From assembly GCA_002897115.2 (NCBI GenBank), contig BCIH01000014.1, positions 379,980-443,979 on the forward strand: DNA of 64,000 nt, given 5' to 3'. A program made the translations under genes and the position numbers. Positions 23,708 through 37,224 of the stretch are shown in pieces. How positions within the stretch are numbered: position 1 is the stretch's first letter; every line of letters starts with the position of its first letter. The notes beneath the pieces are model-generated. The model saw only the letters and a program-made list of their open reading frames with translations. It was not told the origin of the DNA and did no database searches. The stretch comes from Prototheca cutis. Lineage: Eukaryota > Chlorophyta > Trebouxiophyceae > Chlorellales > Chlorellaceae.

Positions 23708-26011
23708 ATGGCCCACCACCTTGATCACCTTGCCGATGCTGGGGCAGCAGCAGTGCCGCTGCCATACAAATTGGTCTGCCCATGGGAANCCCGCCCGCCT
23801 GTCAGTCCGCTCGCCCTGTGCGGGCTTGAGAGCCTGAACCCTGCCATGCTGCTGGGATGGGAGGGGCCCCCGGCCAACCATGCCCACCGTGCCAGCAGGC
23901 CGGCTGCAAGCGAGCCACTGCCATCGCCTGCCCCCGAGCCATCGCTTGCCCCGGGGCCGTCACAACCCTCCACGCCGGCCCCCCCCCCAGTAGGCCTGGT
24001 GGGGAGGCCGCGGCGGAAACGCAAGGGCCGGGACGAGCAAGAAGGCAGCAATGCCGTGACTGGTGGCCAGGAGCATGCAACCAGCAGCACAAGGCCTGGC
24101 AATGGCACCTGGACACCTCCTTCCATCGTGTCCACGCCGCTGCTGGACGCGATCGCGGCAGCAGCTGCGGAGGCAGCGGCTGACAGCGAGGAAGAGGGGT
24201 GGAATGGACGCCGTGGGGCCACTAGGACCGCCAGTGGCTCGACGGAGCCGGGGCAAGCACGCCAGAAAGTCGGTGGTGTGTCGCAGAACACTGTACATCC
24301 ACCACAGCAACCCGCTGCTCATCACCCGCAGCCATCAACCGCGCCGAAGGCCCCGGGCATGCGGATGGTGGGGCCCTGCGACATCGTCAAGACCTTCCCC
24401 CTGGTCCTGGCTGTGCCAGAGGACTTCACGCCGTTGCAAGGCAGCCAGGAAGGCTGGGCCTGGGTCAAGAATGACAACGCAGATGGCCCCGAGTCCCAGG
24501 GCGCTGCACAGGAAGCAACGCCACGGAGCCGTGCGGGTCTGGGCTTGCCCCCGACGGCAGCGGGTCCCTCCCACGGCTGTGCCTCTCGCGCCTCCAGCCG
24601 CTCGTCGGCGCCTCCGGCAAGTCCTGCCATGCGGGCCTGGGACACGGCCACCTGGGCCGCAGCGACCGACCCTGTTGGGACTGGGGCCGATGCCGGTGCC
24701 GGCGGCCGCCGACGCAGCAGGGGCCGCGGCGGGCCTGAGGGCGCTGCTGCTCCAGGGTCGCACGCCGGTCCATCGCAAGGAGAGCGTCGCCGCCGGGGCT
24801 CGAGCGTGCAGCGCGGCGAAGCCAACGGCACCAGCGGGGCTCGCTGCGGCCAGTCACCTGACCGCACTGGCCCGAGCGACCTGTCAGCGGGCCTGGGGGG
24901 ACGTGTTACCGATGCCGAGTGGGCGCCCCCACGTCGCACGCAGATGGGCCGCCGTGGCGGCAGGCGCGGCGATACTAGTGGTAGTGCTCCTGGTCGAACC
25001 AGGGGCCGACAGCTGTCTGTGTCCGGCTCTCACGGGGACGAACAGGGCGACAGCGAGGGCAGCTCTGCGGCACGTAGCAGGGGGGTGCGGACCTCGGCAC
25101 GACGAGCGGCCGCCCTGGCAGCTGCGGCGGCTGTTGCGGTGTCACAGCCGAGGCCCGAGGACGAGACGGACACGCGGCTGGGACCCGACTGCCAGGCAGA
25201 GGTGCCGGTGTGTGCGCTGAACCAAGAGGAGCATGCACAGGAGGCCGAGCGCGCGGCCGCCCGCTGGCTGGACCAGCTGGTCCTGGCGGCCGGAGCCGTG
25301 GTGAGCAGTGGCAGTGGAGAATACCGGCTGCAGACAGGTGCCGACGGTGTTGGTGGGACTGTACAGAACACAGAAGACTTGTCGTCGGCACGTTGGCTGC
25401 CGTACGCCGGCCCTGCAGCGGCTCCGGCCTCGCGCACTGAGCGGGAGGTCTGGATCGCGCAGGCTCGGGGGGCGCTGATGCGGTCGCTGACGCCCGACGC
25501 GGCGGCGGCACTGGGCGCTGGGCGCATGGGCGCGGCGCTGGCCCCCGAGTTTTCGACTGCCGAGGAGCAGGCGCTGCTGGCGGGCATGGCCAAGATGGGG
25601 CGTGACTGGGACGCACTGGCGGCGCAGTGCCTGCCGCACCGGCCGCCGGGGGACCTGGCGCGTTACTACTACAACGTGCTGCGTCTGGGCGCCACGCCCC
25701 TGGCCCTGCAGTGGCTGCAGGACCGTCAGCGGGCAAAGGAGCACATCGGGTCGGAAGAAGACGAGGCCAAAGATGGCCGCGAGTCCAGAGCTGACGCCCC
25801 AGGTGCCGGGCAGGTGCCTAAGCCAACATCCCCGCCGGCAAGTTCCTCGGCCGGCAACGGGGATGCGGTGGTGGCATCAACGAATGCGGTGTTGCCAGAC
25901 GCTGGGCTCGGTGCAGCAACCCTGCCGATGGGCAGCAGCCCGGGAGGAGGGTCGTACATGAAGCTTGTGAGCCCAGATCCGGGCCCCAAGCCTGTGACGC
26001 CCATCTGCTAA
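23708..26011 (+). CDS. SANT/Myb-domain low-complexity protein
   Basis: A single open frame of 768 codons from the ATG at 23708. Most of it is Ala/Gly/Ser/Pro/Arg-rich low complexity with many RGG-like and RR segments, suggesting a nuclear, disordered protein. One globular block near residues 625-680 reads FSTAEEQALLAGMAKMGRDW, then LPHRPPGDLARYYYNV, the pattern of a SANT/Myb helix bundle as in plant ELM2/SANT chromatin factors. A basic patch (RPRRKRKGR, ~100) could be a nuclear signal. One ambiguous base at 23789 makes residue 28 unknown. The lack of introns over 2.3 kb is unusual here; a 5' exon may be missing. Function not assignable beyond chromatin or transcription by inference. Confidence 0.7.
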   Translation: MAHHLDHLADAGAAAVPLPYKLVCPWEXRPPVSPLALCGLESLNPAMLLGWEGPPANHAHRASRPAASEPLPSPAPEPSLAPGPSQPSTPAPPPVGLVGRPRRKRKGRDEQEGSNAVTGGQEHATSSTRPGNGTWTPPSIVSTPLLDAIAAAAAEAAADSEEEGWNGRRGATRTASGSTEPGQARQKVGGVSQNTVHPPQQPAAHHPQPSTAPKAPGMRMVGPCDIVKTFPLVLAVPEDFTPLQGSQEGWAWVKNDNADGPESQGAAQEATPRSRAGLGLPPTAAGPSHGCASRASSRSSAPPASPAMRAWDTATWAAATDPVGTGADAGAGGRRRSRGRGGPEGAAAPGSHAGPSQGERRRRGSSVQRGEANGTSGARCGQSPDRTGPSDLSAGLGGRVTDAEWAPPRRTQMGRRGGRRGDTSGSAPGRTRGRQLSVSGSHGDEQGDSEGSSAARSRGVRTSARRAAALAAAAAVAVSQPRPEDETDTRLGPDCQAEVPVCALNQEEHAQEAERAAARWLDQLVLAAGAVVSSGSGEYRLQTGADGVGGTVQNTEDLSSARWLPYAGPAAAPASRTEREVWIAQARGALMRSLTPDAAAALGAGRMGAALAPEFSTAEEQALLAGMAKMGRDWDALAAQCLPHRPPGDLARYYYNVLRLGATPLALQWLQDRQRAKEHIGSEEDEAKDGRESRADAPGAGQVPKPTSPPASSSAGNGDAVVASTNAVLPDAGLGAATLPMGSSPGGGSYMKLVSPDPGPKPVTPIC

Positions 26012-26338
26012 TGATGTTTGCGTGCTGCCTGCAGCTGCTCGCCGAGCCTGTAGAACTGGACATGCTACATGCACATCACATCTGCACCTCGGGGTTTGAC
26101 TGCTATGTGCACCAGGCGCACGCAAGCCTCATGTCATTTGGAAAGTCTGGGAAAATGTTCTATCGAGTAGGTTTCACAATGAGCCCTGCAACCACGGTTG
26201 ACCATTGACCTGCATCCCTTGGGACGGGAGGCTCTTGATCACCCTCTACCAAGCATATGAACCCCGGTCCTTCACAGCAGAACAAAGAAAAATGAAAGAG
26301 CGCTGCCGTCCAGCAAGTCCATGCGCACACACCAAGTG
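26012..26338. other. Convergent intergenic region, SANT-protein and MYST genes
   Basis: 327 bp between two stop codons on opposite strands; nothing recognised. Confidence 0.5.
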
Positions 26339-29207
<2,869 letters not shown>

Positions 29208-30328
29208 GGCCACCCGCTGCGACAGGGGCTCTGGGATTGCGGGCAGCGGCGCCGCTCAATGCGAGCTTGTCATGCGTCACAGTCGAGCACTCATGTCACA
29301 ATCTGAGCAACGGAATGGTTGCAATGACAAATGCGCCACGGAAGGGCACCCACTGCGTGGCGAGGAATGTCGTTTGCCGTGCTGGGTTTTGAACGTGCGG
29401 TCACTTGTCCTTGCTGGCAGCTCCGGTCCTCGGCAGCTCCACCTTCCCTTGCCGTAAGGTTCACAGATCGTCCTGAAATCCCAGTGATCTCCAAAAACAC
29501 ATAGTCGTGAGTTTTTTCCGCAACCGTGTCAGCCAAGCAGGGCCCGACGACAACTGTGAGGACAGGGATTTCTCGTCCTGGTGGGTCCCCGTTGTCAGTC
29601 TGTCACCCTAGCTCCCCCAGCGCCATGGAATTGGGCAGGGTTTAAGGATGCCTTTAGAATCGTCCCCAGAGCACATAGAGAATAGATTCTGGGCCACCCA
29701 GAATGCAGCTGTGAAATGACTGTGCCGTTCCGCGTGCAGACCAACTCCTCAACAGCAAAGGGCTTGTACCGTGCAGGGCAAAAATAATGCAACCAGCTCA
29801 GGCAGCAACAGCGTCACATCACCCCGGGGGTTGCTGGGCATCACTGATGAAAATTTTCACTCTGCAGGGCAATAGGAAGGTGGACCACCTCAAGGATGGA
29901 CCACCGAGTTGCAACAATGTCGTGCCAGGCTCAATGTCCAGGGCCTTCTAAAACCTCCTTGCAAGACCTGCCCTGCTGCCAAGTAAGAACTAAACCAATT
30001 CTCTGAGCCATGTGGCAAGGGAATGCGATCCAACAGGCATCTTGTCTGAAAAACATGCCCTTGCTGTGCAGGTGGGAGTCGGCGAATTTCGGCAAGGTTG
30101 CATCATTTTTGCCCTGCAATGTATTTCACAGGGGTTTTCACACCAAAAGAGCCGTACTAATGCCACGGTTGCATGGACATTGCGGCTCTGTCGCAGAAAT
30201 GAAAACGAATCTATGGTACAGTGCTCTTTGTTTTGTGGCTGGGATCGCCACGGGCCCCAGGTCTCATCGCGCCGCTGGAAGATCTTTCCATGCAGTGCAT
30301 GCCCTGGGCCTTCCATTCCCCAAAGGGC
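29208..30328. other. Intergenic region, MYST promoter and phosphoesterase 3' end
   Basis: 1121 bp between the MYST start and the stop of the phosphoesterase, both on the minus strand. Composition is closer to 50% GC than the flanks. I searched it by eye for tRNA, snRNA and coding blocks and found none. Confidence 0.45.
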
Positions 30329-33300
30329 TCACTCGGCAGCCGTCGGCAGGGGTCTGCGCACGCGTGGTACAAATAGGTAGTCCACGACGCGGAGTTGCTG
30401 TTCTGGGGGCGTTGCACGGAGCGTGTACCCGCCGTGCGTCTCGATGGGAACCCAGCGTGAAGGCGCCTTTGCTCGCCAGGCGGGCTGTCCCGGCTCGCCT
30501 CCCCCGCCGAGCTCGCGCCAGGCCGGGTCCTCGCGCCACGCACGCGGCACGCGATCCAATCCGAGCGAAAACACTTCCAGGTCCCCCGTGGGCGTGATGT
30601 GCAGCCGCAAAAACCCTTTGTGATCGGGGACCTGGATGGAGCTGAACGCCTCGTCGTAGTGCACGCCAAACCAGTTGACGCAGACATACAGATACGCACC
30701 AAACAGCAGGCTGACCACGGGCGTGGCCAGCAGCCAGTAGTAGGCCAGCACGCCGCCGTACAGCCCCAGCGCCTGGACCCGGCCCAGCGGCGCGCCCGAG
30801 CACCTCGCGGACCGCGCCACGGCGATGGCCTCGGGCACGTCAAACGCCGCCATGACCCACTTTATGGCGTTGGGGTACAGGCCCAGCGTCCAGCGCTCGG
30901 CCGCGCCGCGCATGCCCGCGGGGTCGGGGAAAGCCGAAGCCTCGTACCCGCGGTACCACCGGTATAGCGAGTGGTACCCCTCTGAACCCAGCGCCTCGTA
31001 CCGCACAACCGTTTCCATGCCCAGCTCCAAAAGTATGAGGAGCATCACCGCCGCGAGCAGGTGCGCCGCACAGTGCAGACTGCAGGGTGTGGTGACGGGT
31101 GTGGGTGTTTGAATCGCGATGTGTACAGTGCACTCTTCACACGCCCGCCGACAGCCCCCCCAAATCAGAACAACAATGCAGTCTTACCCTGCAAACATGA
31201 TTTGCGTAGACAGGCCGCCCAGCCGCGCCCGGACTGCCAGACCGCGGCCCTGAAACTCAGGCCGCTGGCGGTCGGCCGCCGTCGCGTCTGTTGGGGCAGG
31301 GGATGGATGGAGGAGTCGGATCGAATGACACAACAACCTCCCACTCTCACGGGTTTTGAGGCGCATGCAAAGTTGGGTGGATGGACAGGTATTGACTGTC
31401 CTCCATTCCGCCGCCCCCGACCCAGGGACCAGAGCCCAAACCCTGACGAGCATTGCGCACCTCCCTTGGCGCCGACGCCACCTGTGGAGGCGAACCCCAG
31501 GGCGAGCACAAACATGGCAATCACGGCGACCAGGCTGACGTAGGACTGGAGGGCGATGTCCGCCAGCGCCTCCCCCCCCGCGCCGGCCAGGCTGAGCAGC
31601 GCTGCGCCCAGCGACGGCGCGTCCAGCACGGCTGCAAGACGGCCGCAGCGCGGGATGGCCGACACCACGAGGAGGTAATACAGTGCGCCGCCAATCACGT
31701 CAAACCGCGTGTTCATGTGCCGAAACATGTGAAGGTTCCGCCGACCCAGCTCCGCCGACTAGAGTGGTGGTGTGATTGGTGGTGGTGGGTTATGCCGGGC
31801 GCTGGTATGGAGTTTGGCCAAAGCTATTGAACAGACCTGCAGGCCGGCCACCGACACACCGGTGATACCTCCAAAGCCCTGCCTCCCACCCACCCACCCA
31901 CCCACCCAAACACACACACACCTCTTCGGGGGAAGGGTAGGCGGCGGCACAGCGGTACTCGCCGCCCACCGGCACGTTGGAGCCCGCGCCTTCCGACTGC
32001 AGTCCCAGGCCATCCACGCCGCCGTAGGCCCCACCGCTGCGGGCACCCAGGCCGCCACCGGTTTCGTGGCTGTGCCCTGCAGGATGTGGGGTTGTTGGCA
32101 GGAGGAGGGTGTATTTCTCCATGTGCATGTGTGCTGGTACGTGCGTCATGCACACGGACCAGCGCCCTCCTGCCTGCCCACCCCGCCCCTCAAACTGACA
32201 CCCAGGTCAACCCTCAAGAACAGTGGTCCCAACCCACCTTCAGAAGGCCGGCGGCCCTTGGCAAACACGGGCCCGGCCGCAGCATCCCTCGGCGGCCGGA
32301 ACCGTGCGTAGGAAAAGGCGTGGGTTGGGTGCAGAAATGCACCACCAGCCCCCGACACGATGAGATGCTCCGGGTCAGTGAGCAGCCATCCGAGGTCCTG
32401 GGCCCGCCCTGGCTGGCCGGTCGCCGTGGTTGCGGCCGTGCTGGGGTTGGTGTGACCGCCCTTGCTTGCCGTGGGTGCCCCGCCGTCCCAGCTGCCGCCG
32501 GTGTCGGCCTCCGACCCCGGCACCGCCACTCCCCCCGCCGCCGCTCCCACGAGCGTGCCCCCGCTGCGCCCCGTCTGCATGCGCAGCTCGGGCCACCAGC
32601 TGGCCGTGAGCACCGACGACGTCGAGCCCGCCGATGGCGAGATCTGGGCCAGCTGCACGGATTCCGTCGATGCTTGTGTCATCAGCAACGGCGCCTGTTC
32701 ACTGTCGTCGTTGGCCAGGTCATCTTGCTCAGATCCCAGCAACATATCCTCGGTCGCAGCCCGGCGACGCGGTGGCACGACCAGCGGCGACAGTCGCGGT
32801 AGGGGCAGCGTCGCAGCCGAGTCGCGCTGCCCGGCAGGTGTCGATGCACCATCGCGCTGACTGCCCCGGCTCTGCGGCATGGCTTCGCCACCTCTGGTAG
32901 CAGTGCCGCCGTCCTGGTCCTTGTCGGCGGCCGGTCCCCGTTGAAGGGACAGGGAGTCTAGACTGCTGCTTGTTCTTCGTGGTGGGGGCCGTACCGCCGC
33001 AGAAGGTGGCAAGGGGCCGTTCCCCTGGAGCGACTTGCCAGGAGCTTGAGCTTCCCGCGTTGCAAAGGGCGTGGCACTCGCGCAGTCACCAGCCACGCCG
33101 GTGCCATTGAGTGCCAGTTCATGCAGCAGCGGGGCGCTGGGCGACCGCGCGCGCAACTTGGCTGCAGCCTTTCCCCCCGAACCACCGCCGCTGGCCTGAT
33201 GTCCGGCGTCGCCGTTGGCCAGGGAAGAGATGCTGCCGCCAGCGCCCATGCCCGACTGCGCTCCCCCGGCCGGACCCTTTGCATTTGTACCCGCAGCGCC

Positions 33301-36300
33301 ACCTGCCCCGCGGGCCTGCTGGGGAGCATGAAGCAGCCCCGGCCCCGAGTTGAGGAGGTGCAGGATGCGGGCCCGGACGGCGGTCGGGGAAACGCCGACT
33401 GAGGTTGACCCGGGCTGCTGTGCATGGCCCCCAGCAGTGGCCGCACCACCGCCACGTGCACCGCCGTTCCGGGGTGTAGACGCCCTGCTGGATGTTCTGC
33501 TGGAGGTGGGGCTTTCGGCCAAAGGTGAGCCGCCCGCGGGGGTGGACGCGGCGCTGGCACCCAGGCTTGCGCTGGCGCCGGGGGCGCCGTAGGGCTCAAA
33601 GCTGTGCCGCATGTAAAAATGAAGATCTCCCGCCAGGGCCAGGCGCACACGGCCACGCAGCGGGCCACGCACCAGGCTGCGGAGGTTGTGCGCGGAGTCG
33701 GTGCCCCAGAACCAGTCGACGAGCCAGCGGGGGCAGTGCAGGACCAGGATGGCCTGGTGCCCCGGTCCCATCCGCGTCTCGGCCAGCCGCGCAAAGTAGC
33801 GGTACTGCTGCGTGTCGATGTCATCCACCAGCGCCAGGTCAGCGCCCAGCACCCACCAGCCGCCGGGCAGGCGCAGCGACCAGTACGACCGCTCCTGGGG
33901 CAGCACCCACCCGCCCAGCCAGCCGCGGTGCAGGATGTGCCGGTCAAACGTCTCCAGACCGTCAATCCAGTCGTGATTCCCAGGAACCGCAAAGCAGCTG
34001 GGCCCGTCATGCCGTCGCATTGCCCCAGCCTTTTGGCACAACCTGCAGTGGTGAGTTTGGTCGGGCCTCTTTCTTTCTTTCTTTCGTTTGTTTTGTGGAA
34101 TGTTTGGTATTTGGGGTTGTTTGTGTATCAAACTAGGTCTGGGCTTTGGGGGGATTTGGGTGCATGAAACCATCGGGTCAAAGAACCTCTCCCAGAGAAC
34201 AACCACTACGATGGACAGACCTGCATGCTGAGGCGGCCTCGCCGCGGCGTGGGCAGGTGGGCAGGCACTGGGACGTCGCGGTCCATGTGCTTCGGCCGAG
34301 GTCAGGCTTGTTCACAACCAAGTGCCCCCGGTGCACATGTGGCGGCGACGGAAGCGCCGCCTCGTACACCGAAAATAACCGCCTGCGGTACGTCTCCTCT
34401 GTCATATGGATTGGAGGGGGGGGGGCATCAGTAAGTTGGGCTGGGGGGAGGGGGCAGGCGACACTGTCGCCTGCAGTCCATTCATCATGCACCCCACCCT
34501 AACATAATAACCCCCCCCACCCCCCACCCCCCCCAAAAAAGGGAAGGTACCAGTGGGGTTGGGGTAAGCAAGGTCGCCACCATGTAATAGTACGCGGCCC
34601 CGGGGCAGCGTACGCAGGCGCTTGCCCTGCCCCCCTGTGCCCACTGCGCGGGCGGGGACTTCGACGGTGACCGAGGGCGCGGCGAGGGCGCGGGCGACGG
34701 CGTAGGTGGAGTCGCCACCGTCGCCCGTGTCGGCGCAGAAATCGATCCAGAGCTCGGGGCGATCTGCGAGGTGCTCAAAAGTGCAGCCGTCGCCATCCTG
34801 GGGCGCCGCGTCGCCCGGCAGGCGCTCGGCGGCGGTGGCGGCCTGCATCGTGCGCATGTCAAATCGCCCCAGGAACAGCTTCACGGACACCAGCAAGTCA
34901 AACAGCGTCTTCAACAGATCGGCCGACGTGCCCGAGTACCAGGGGAACATGGGAAGAAACCGCGGCGCGGGCGCATCGTCGGGGATGCGGACGGGCCGCA
35001 GCGGTCGGGGCGTCCTCGGGCTGGACCAGCCGTCCCCCCAGCCGCCGCCCCACCCGGCCCATGCACCCTCCAAACCCAGGTCGTCGCGGAAGAGCAGGGA
35101 CCCCGCCACCCGAAGCCGGCTGGGACTCCACAAACTGCCAACGCTGGACATTGTCCGAACCAGCATGTCAAAGCTCGTCCTGTATTATTTGAATTATTTT
35201 GGAGTGTACATGAGTGACACGCAACACACAGTACCCTCCCGTGCGCTGGCCCCCCCCCCCCCAAACACACACACACACACACAGGGAAAAACAAACAAGG
35301 AAAAAGGCCCAAAAATGTCCCTGCCTGCTGGGCACGGCAAAGCCGTCGCGTGCAGATCCTGAGAGGTCGTAAGTAAGATCGGCCGAGCGGCGGCGTCTCG
35401 GCCTCCTGGATCGCCGACGCTCAAGCAGCGCTGCCTTGCGTGCAGGACTGGCGGCGGCGTGCAGCGTGGAAGTTGCTGCATAGTCGGCCAGGCAGGTTGC
35501 ACCCAACAGGGCCACCAGCGTCAGCCACAGTGTGAACACGGGGGAGATGGTGCCGGCTTCGGTGGCCTGAGTTGCTGCTGCCAGTGGTGACCCATCGTCA
35601 CGGTAGATGACCCACGAGGAAAAAGCCGGGTAGGCCGACACGGGCGCGGGGCCCAGCCAGCGCTCGCACACCGCCCGGCGCCAGGGCGACCGCTCGACCG
35701 CGCTGGGCCGGAAGATACGGAGCAGAGCTGCCGCCGCAGTTGACCCCGGCATCGCGCCGTCGCCGCCTTTCCCGCTGCTTCCACTGCCAGGAGGGCTGTG
35801 CTCGCAAAATGAGTGGAACGAGGCGCAGGCCAGCGCCAGGTTGCCGGCGTGCATGGCCACGACGCTGGCCGCACTGTGGTGCGCCAGCCAGGGCCGGACC
35901 CAGCCCAGCGCCAGCGCCGCGGCATGCAGCGCTGCTGCCGTGCCCAGCACCGCCGCCGACAGGAGAAACGTCGTCAGCAGGATGGACAGGTCGGCCCGCA
36001 AGTCGATACCCAGCGACTCCAGGCTCGGTAGGTGATAAAACAGTGCTGAACACAGCCAGGCGATGTACACGCTGCTCCAGTTGATCTGCGCCCTGCACAT
36101 TTTTTGGAAGTGTTTTTTTGGTGGGTGGGTGGGTGGGTGTGTGTGTGTGTGGGGGGGGGGGGATGCGTGCTTGTTTGTGCGGAAAGAGGGCAGTCTTCCA
36201 CTACATGTCCCAATCACCTGGAAGCGGAGCCGAGCTTCTGCCGGACCTTGGGCTGGATATACAGATAAGCAAAAGAACATGTTGCTCCTGCCATGTGGGG

Positions 36301-36721
36301 AAGGTGGCAGGAGGAGATCAGCCAGTGGAAGCATGAGCCATGCGCTTTGACACAGCGTTCGTCCGGATCACCAGCCACGGCGGCCCTGCCAAGGGTGCCC
36401 AGTCCAATCACCTATCGAACTCACCGAACAAGTAATACCAGCGGCGGTTCAAATTGAACCTCTCGACGACTCCCTGCAAGTTGGAGAGGTTCCAGAGACG
36501 GGCCATGAACCTGTTTCACAACCCTCGAGGGCAGCGGCCACCCACCCTGCCCGCAGGATCCCAAGCCCACGCATCATCCAGCAATCCGGGTAGTTGGCCT
36601 CGCTCATGCCGCAATACACGCTCACCTGTGCACTATCAATAAGCACGCACGCAATGCTGAACGTCAAGACCAAGTATATCACATATTGTGTGTGCTTGAG
36701 GTCCGTCACGGTGGACGACAT
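30329..36721 (-). CDS. Plant-type membrane calcineurin-like metallophosphoesterase
   Basis: Ten exons: 36721-36626, 36473-36412, 36092-35325, 35179-34551, 34398-34221, 34042-32238, 32076-31922, 31758-31461, 31287-31188, 31079-30329; 1613 aa against about 1000 in land-plant homologues. Membrane helices occupy the first ~300 residues (YIAWLCSALFYHLPSLES region). After a segment with FPWYSGTSADLLKTLFDLL come the metal motifs GGDLAYPNP (~510), VPGNHDW (~595) and AGDLHFYMRH (~720). Then about 400 residues of Ser/Gly/Ala low complexity interrupt the catalytic domain before SGAGGAFLHPTHAF. The C-terminus has more helices and ends with WFGVHYDEAFSSIQVPDHKG and FSLGLDRVPRAW, close to the plant family. 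Intron 3 is best explained by a GC donor (GCAGGG). Substrate unknown; a phosphoesterase of an internal membrane is inferred. Confidence 0.92.
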
Positions 36722-37224
36722 GGGGGGTGCCGGCACTGACCGCTCCTGCAGGACACTCCGGTGACGTCACGCCGATGAGCAATCACATGGCTACAAATTC
36801 CTCGTGCATGTGGATCCAAACTCTGCTATCTATACATTCTGATTGCGCCTGATGGCCCCCATGGGTCCCTCGTGCGGGACAACCTGTCCCTCAATGGAAT
36901 TTCGTCGGTATCAAAACCCACTGCCCTTCCGAGACTGCCCACGTGGATCAGCGGGGCACGATCTCGCGGCACTTCCGGGCGCCCCAGTACAACAGCGCAG
37001 CATTCATCCCCATGATTAGTGCTGCCTTTCACGAGTGAACTTCTACATGCGGGCCCAGCGGGGCACGCCTCTGCGATTTGTTGGGAATCGGGGGTCCGGC
37101 AGGGCCCCGGACACCCAACCATGGGAATCTCCTTCACCAGCACGTGTTCCGAACAACGCATGGCTTATTATCAGCCGGCTCATTGATTTTCCGGGACGCC
37201 AATGACCTCCATGGTGGTTGGTTC
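36722..37224. other. Intergenic region, phosphoesterase promoter and XPD 3' end
   Basis: 503 bp between genes that both read leftwards. It carries the CRE-like palindrome at 36762-36769; no exon or RNA recognised. Confidence 0.5.
36762..36769. promoter_or_regulatory. CRE-like palindrome TGACGTCA upstream of the phosphoesterase gene
   Basis: An exact TGACGTCA, the canonical bZIP (CREB/ATF/TGA) site, 40 bp upstream of the start codon at 36721. The position fits a promoter or 5' UTR. Binding is inferred from consensus only. Confidence 0.45.

Noticed and set aside
24063..25220. Long plus-strand open frame overlapping the SANT gene
   Set aside because: It is a high-GC shadow in another frame with no motif; the SANT frame carries the recognisable domain.
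36340..36395. Extra small exon of the phosphoesterase after an acceptor near 36394
   Set aside because: It would create a phase mismatch with the next conserved exon; using the donor at 36411 instead joins GEFDR to AQINWSSV in frame.
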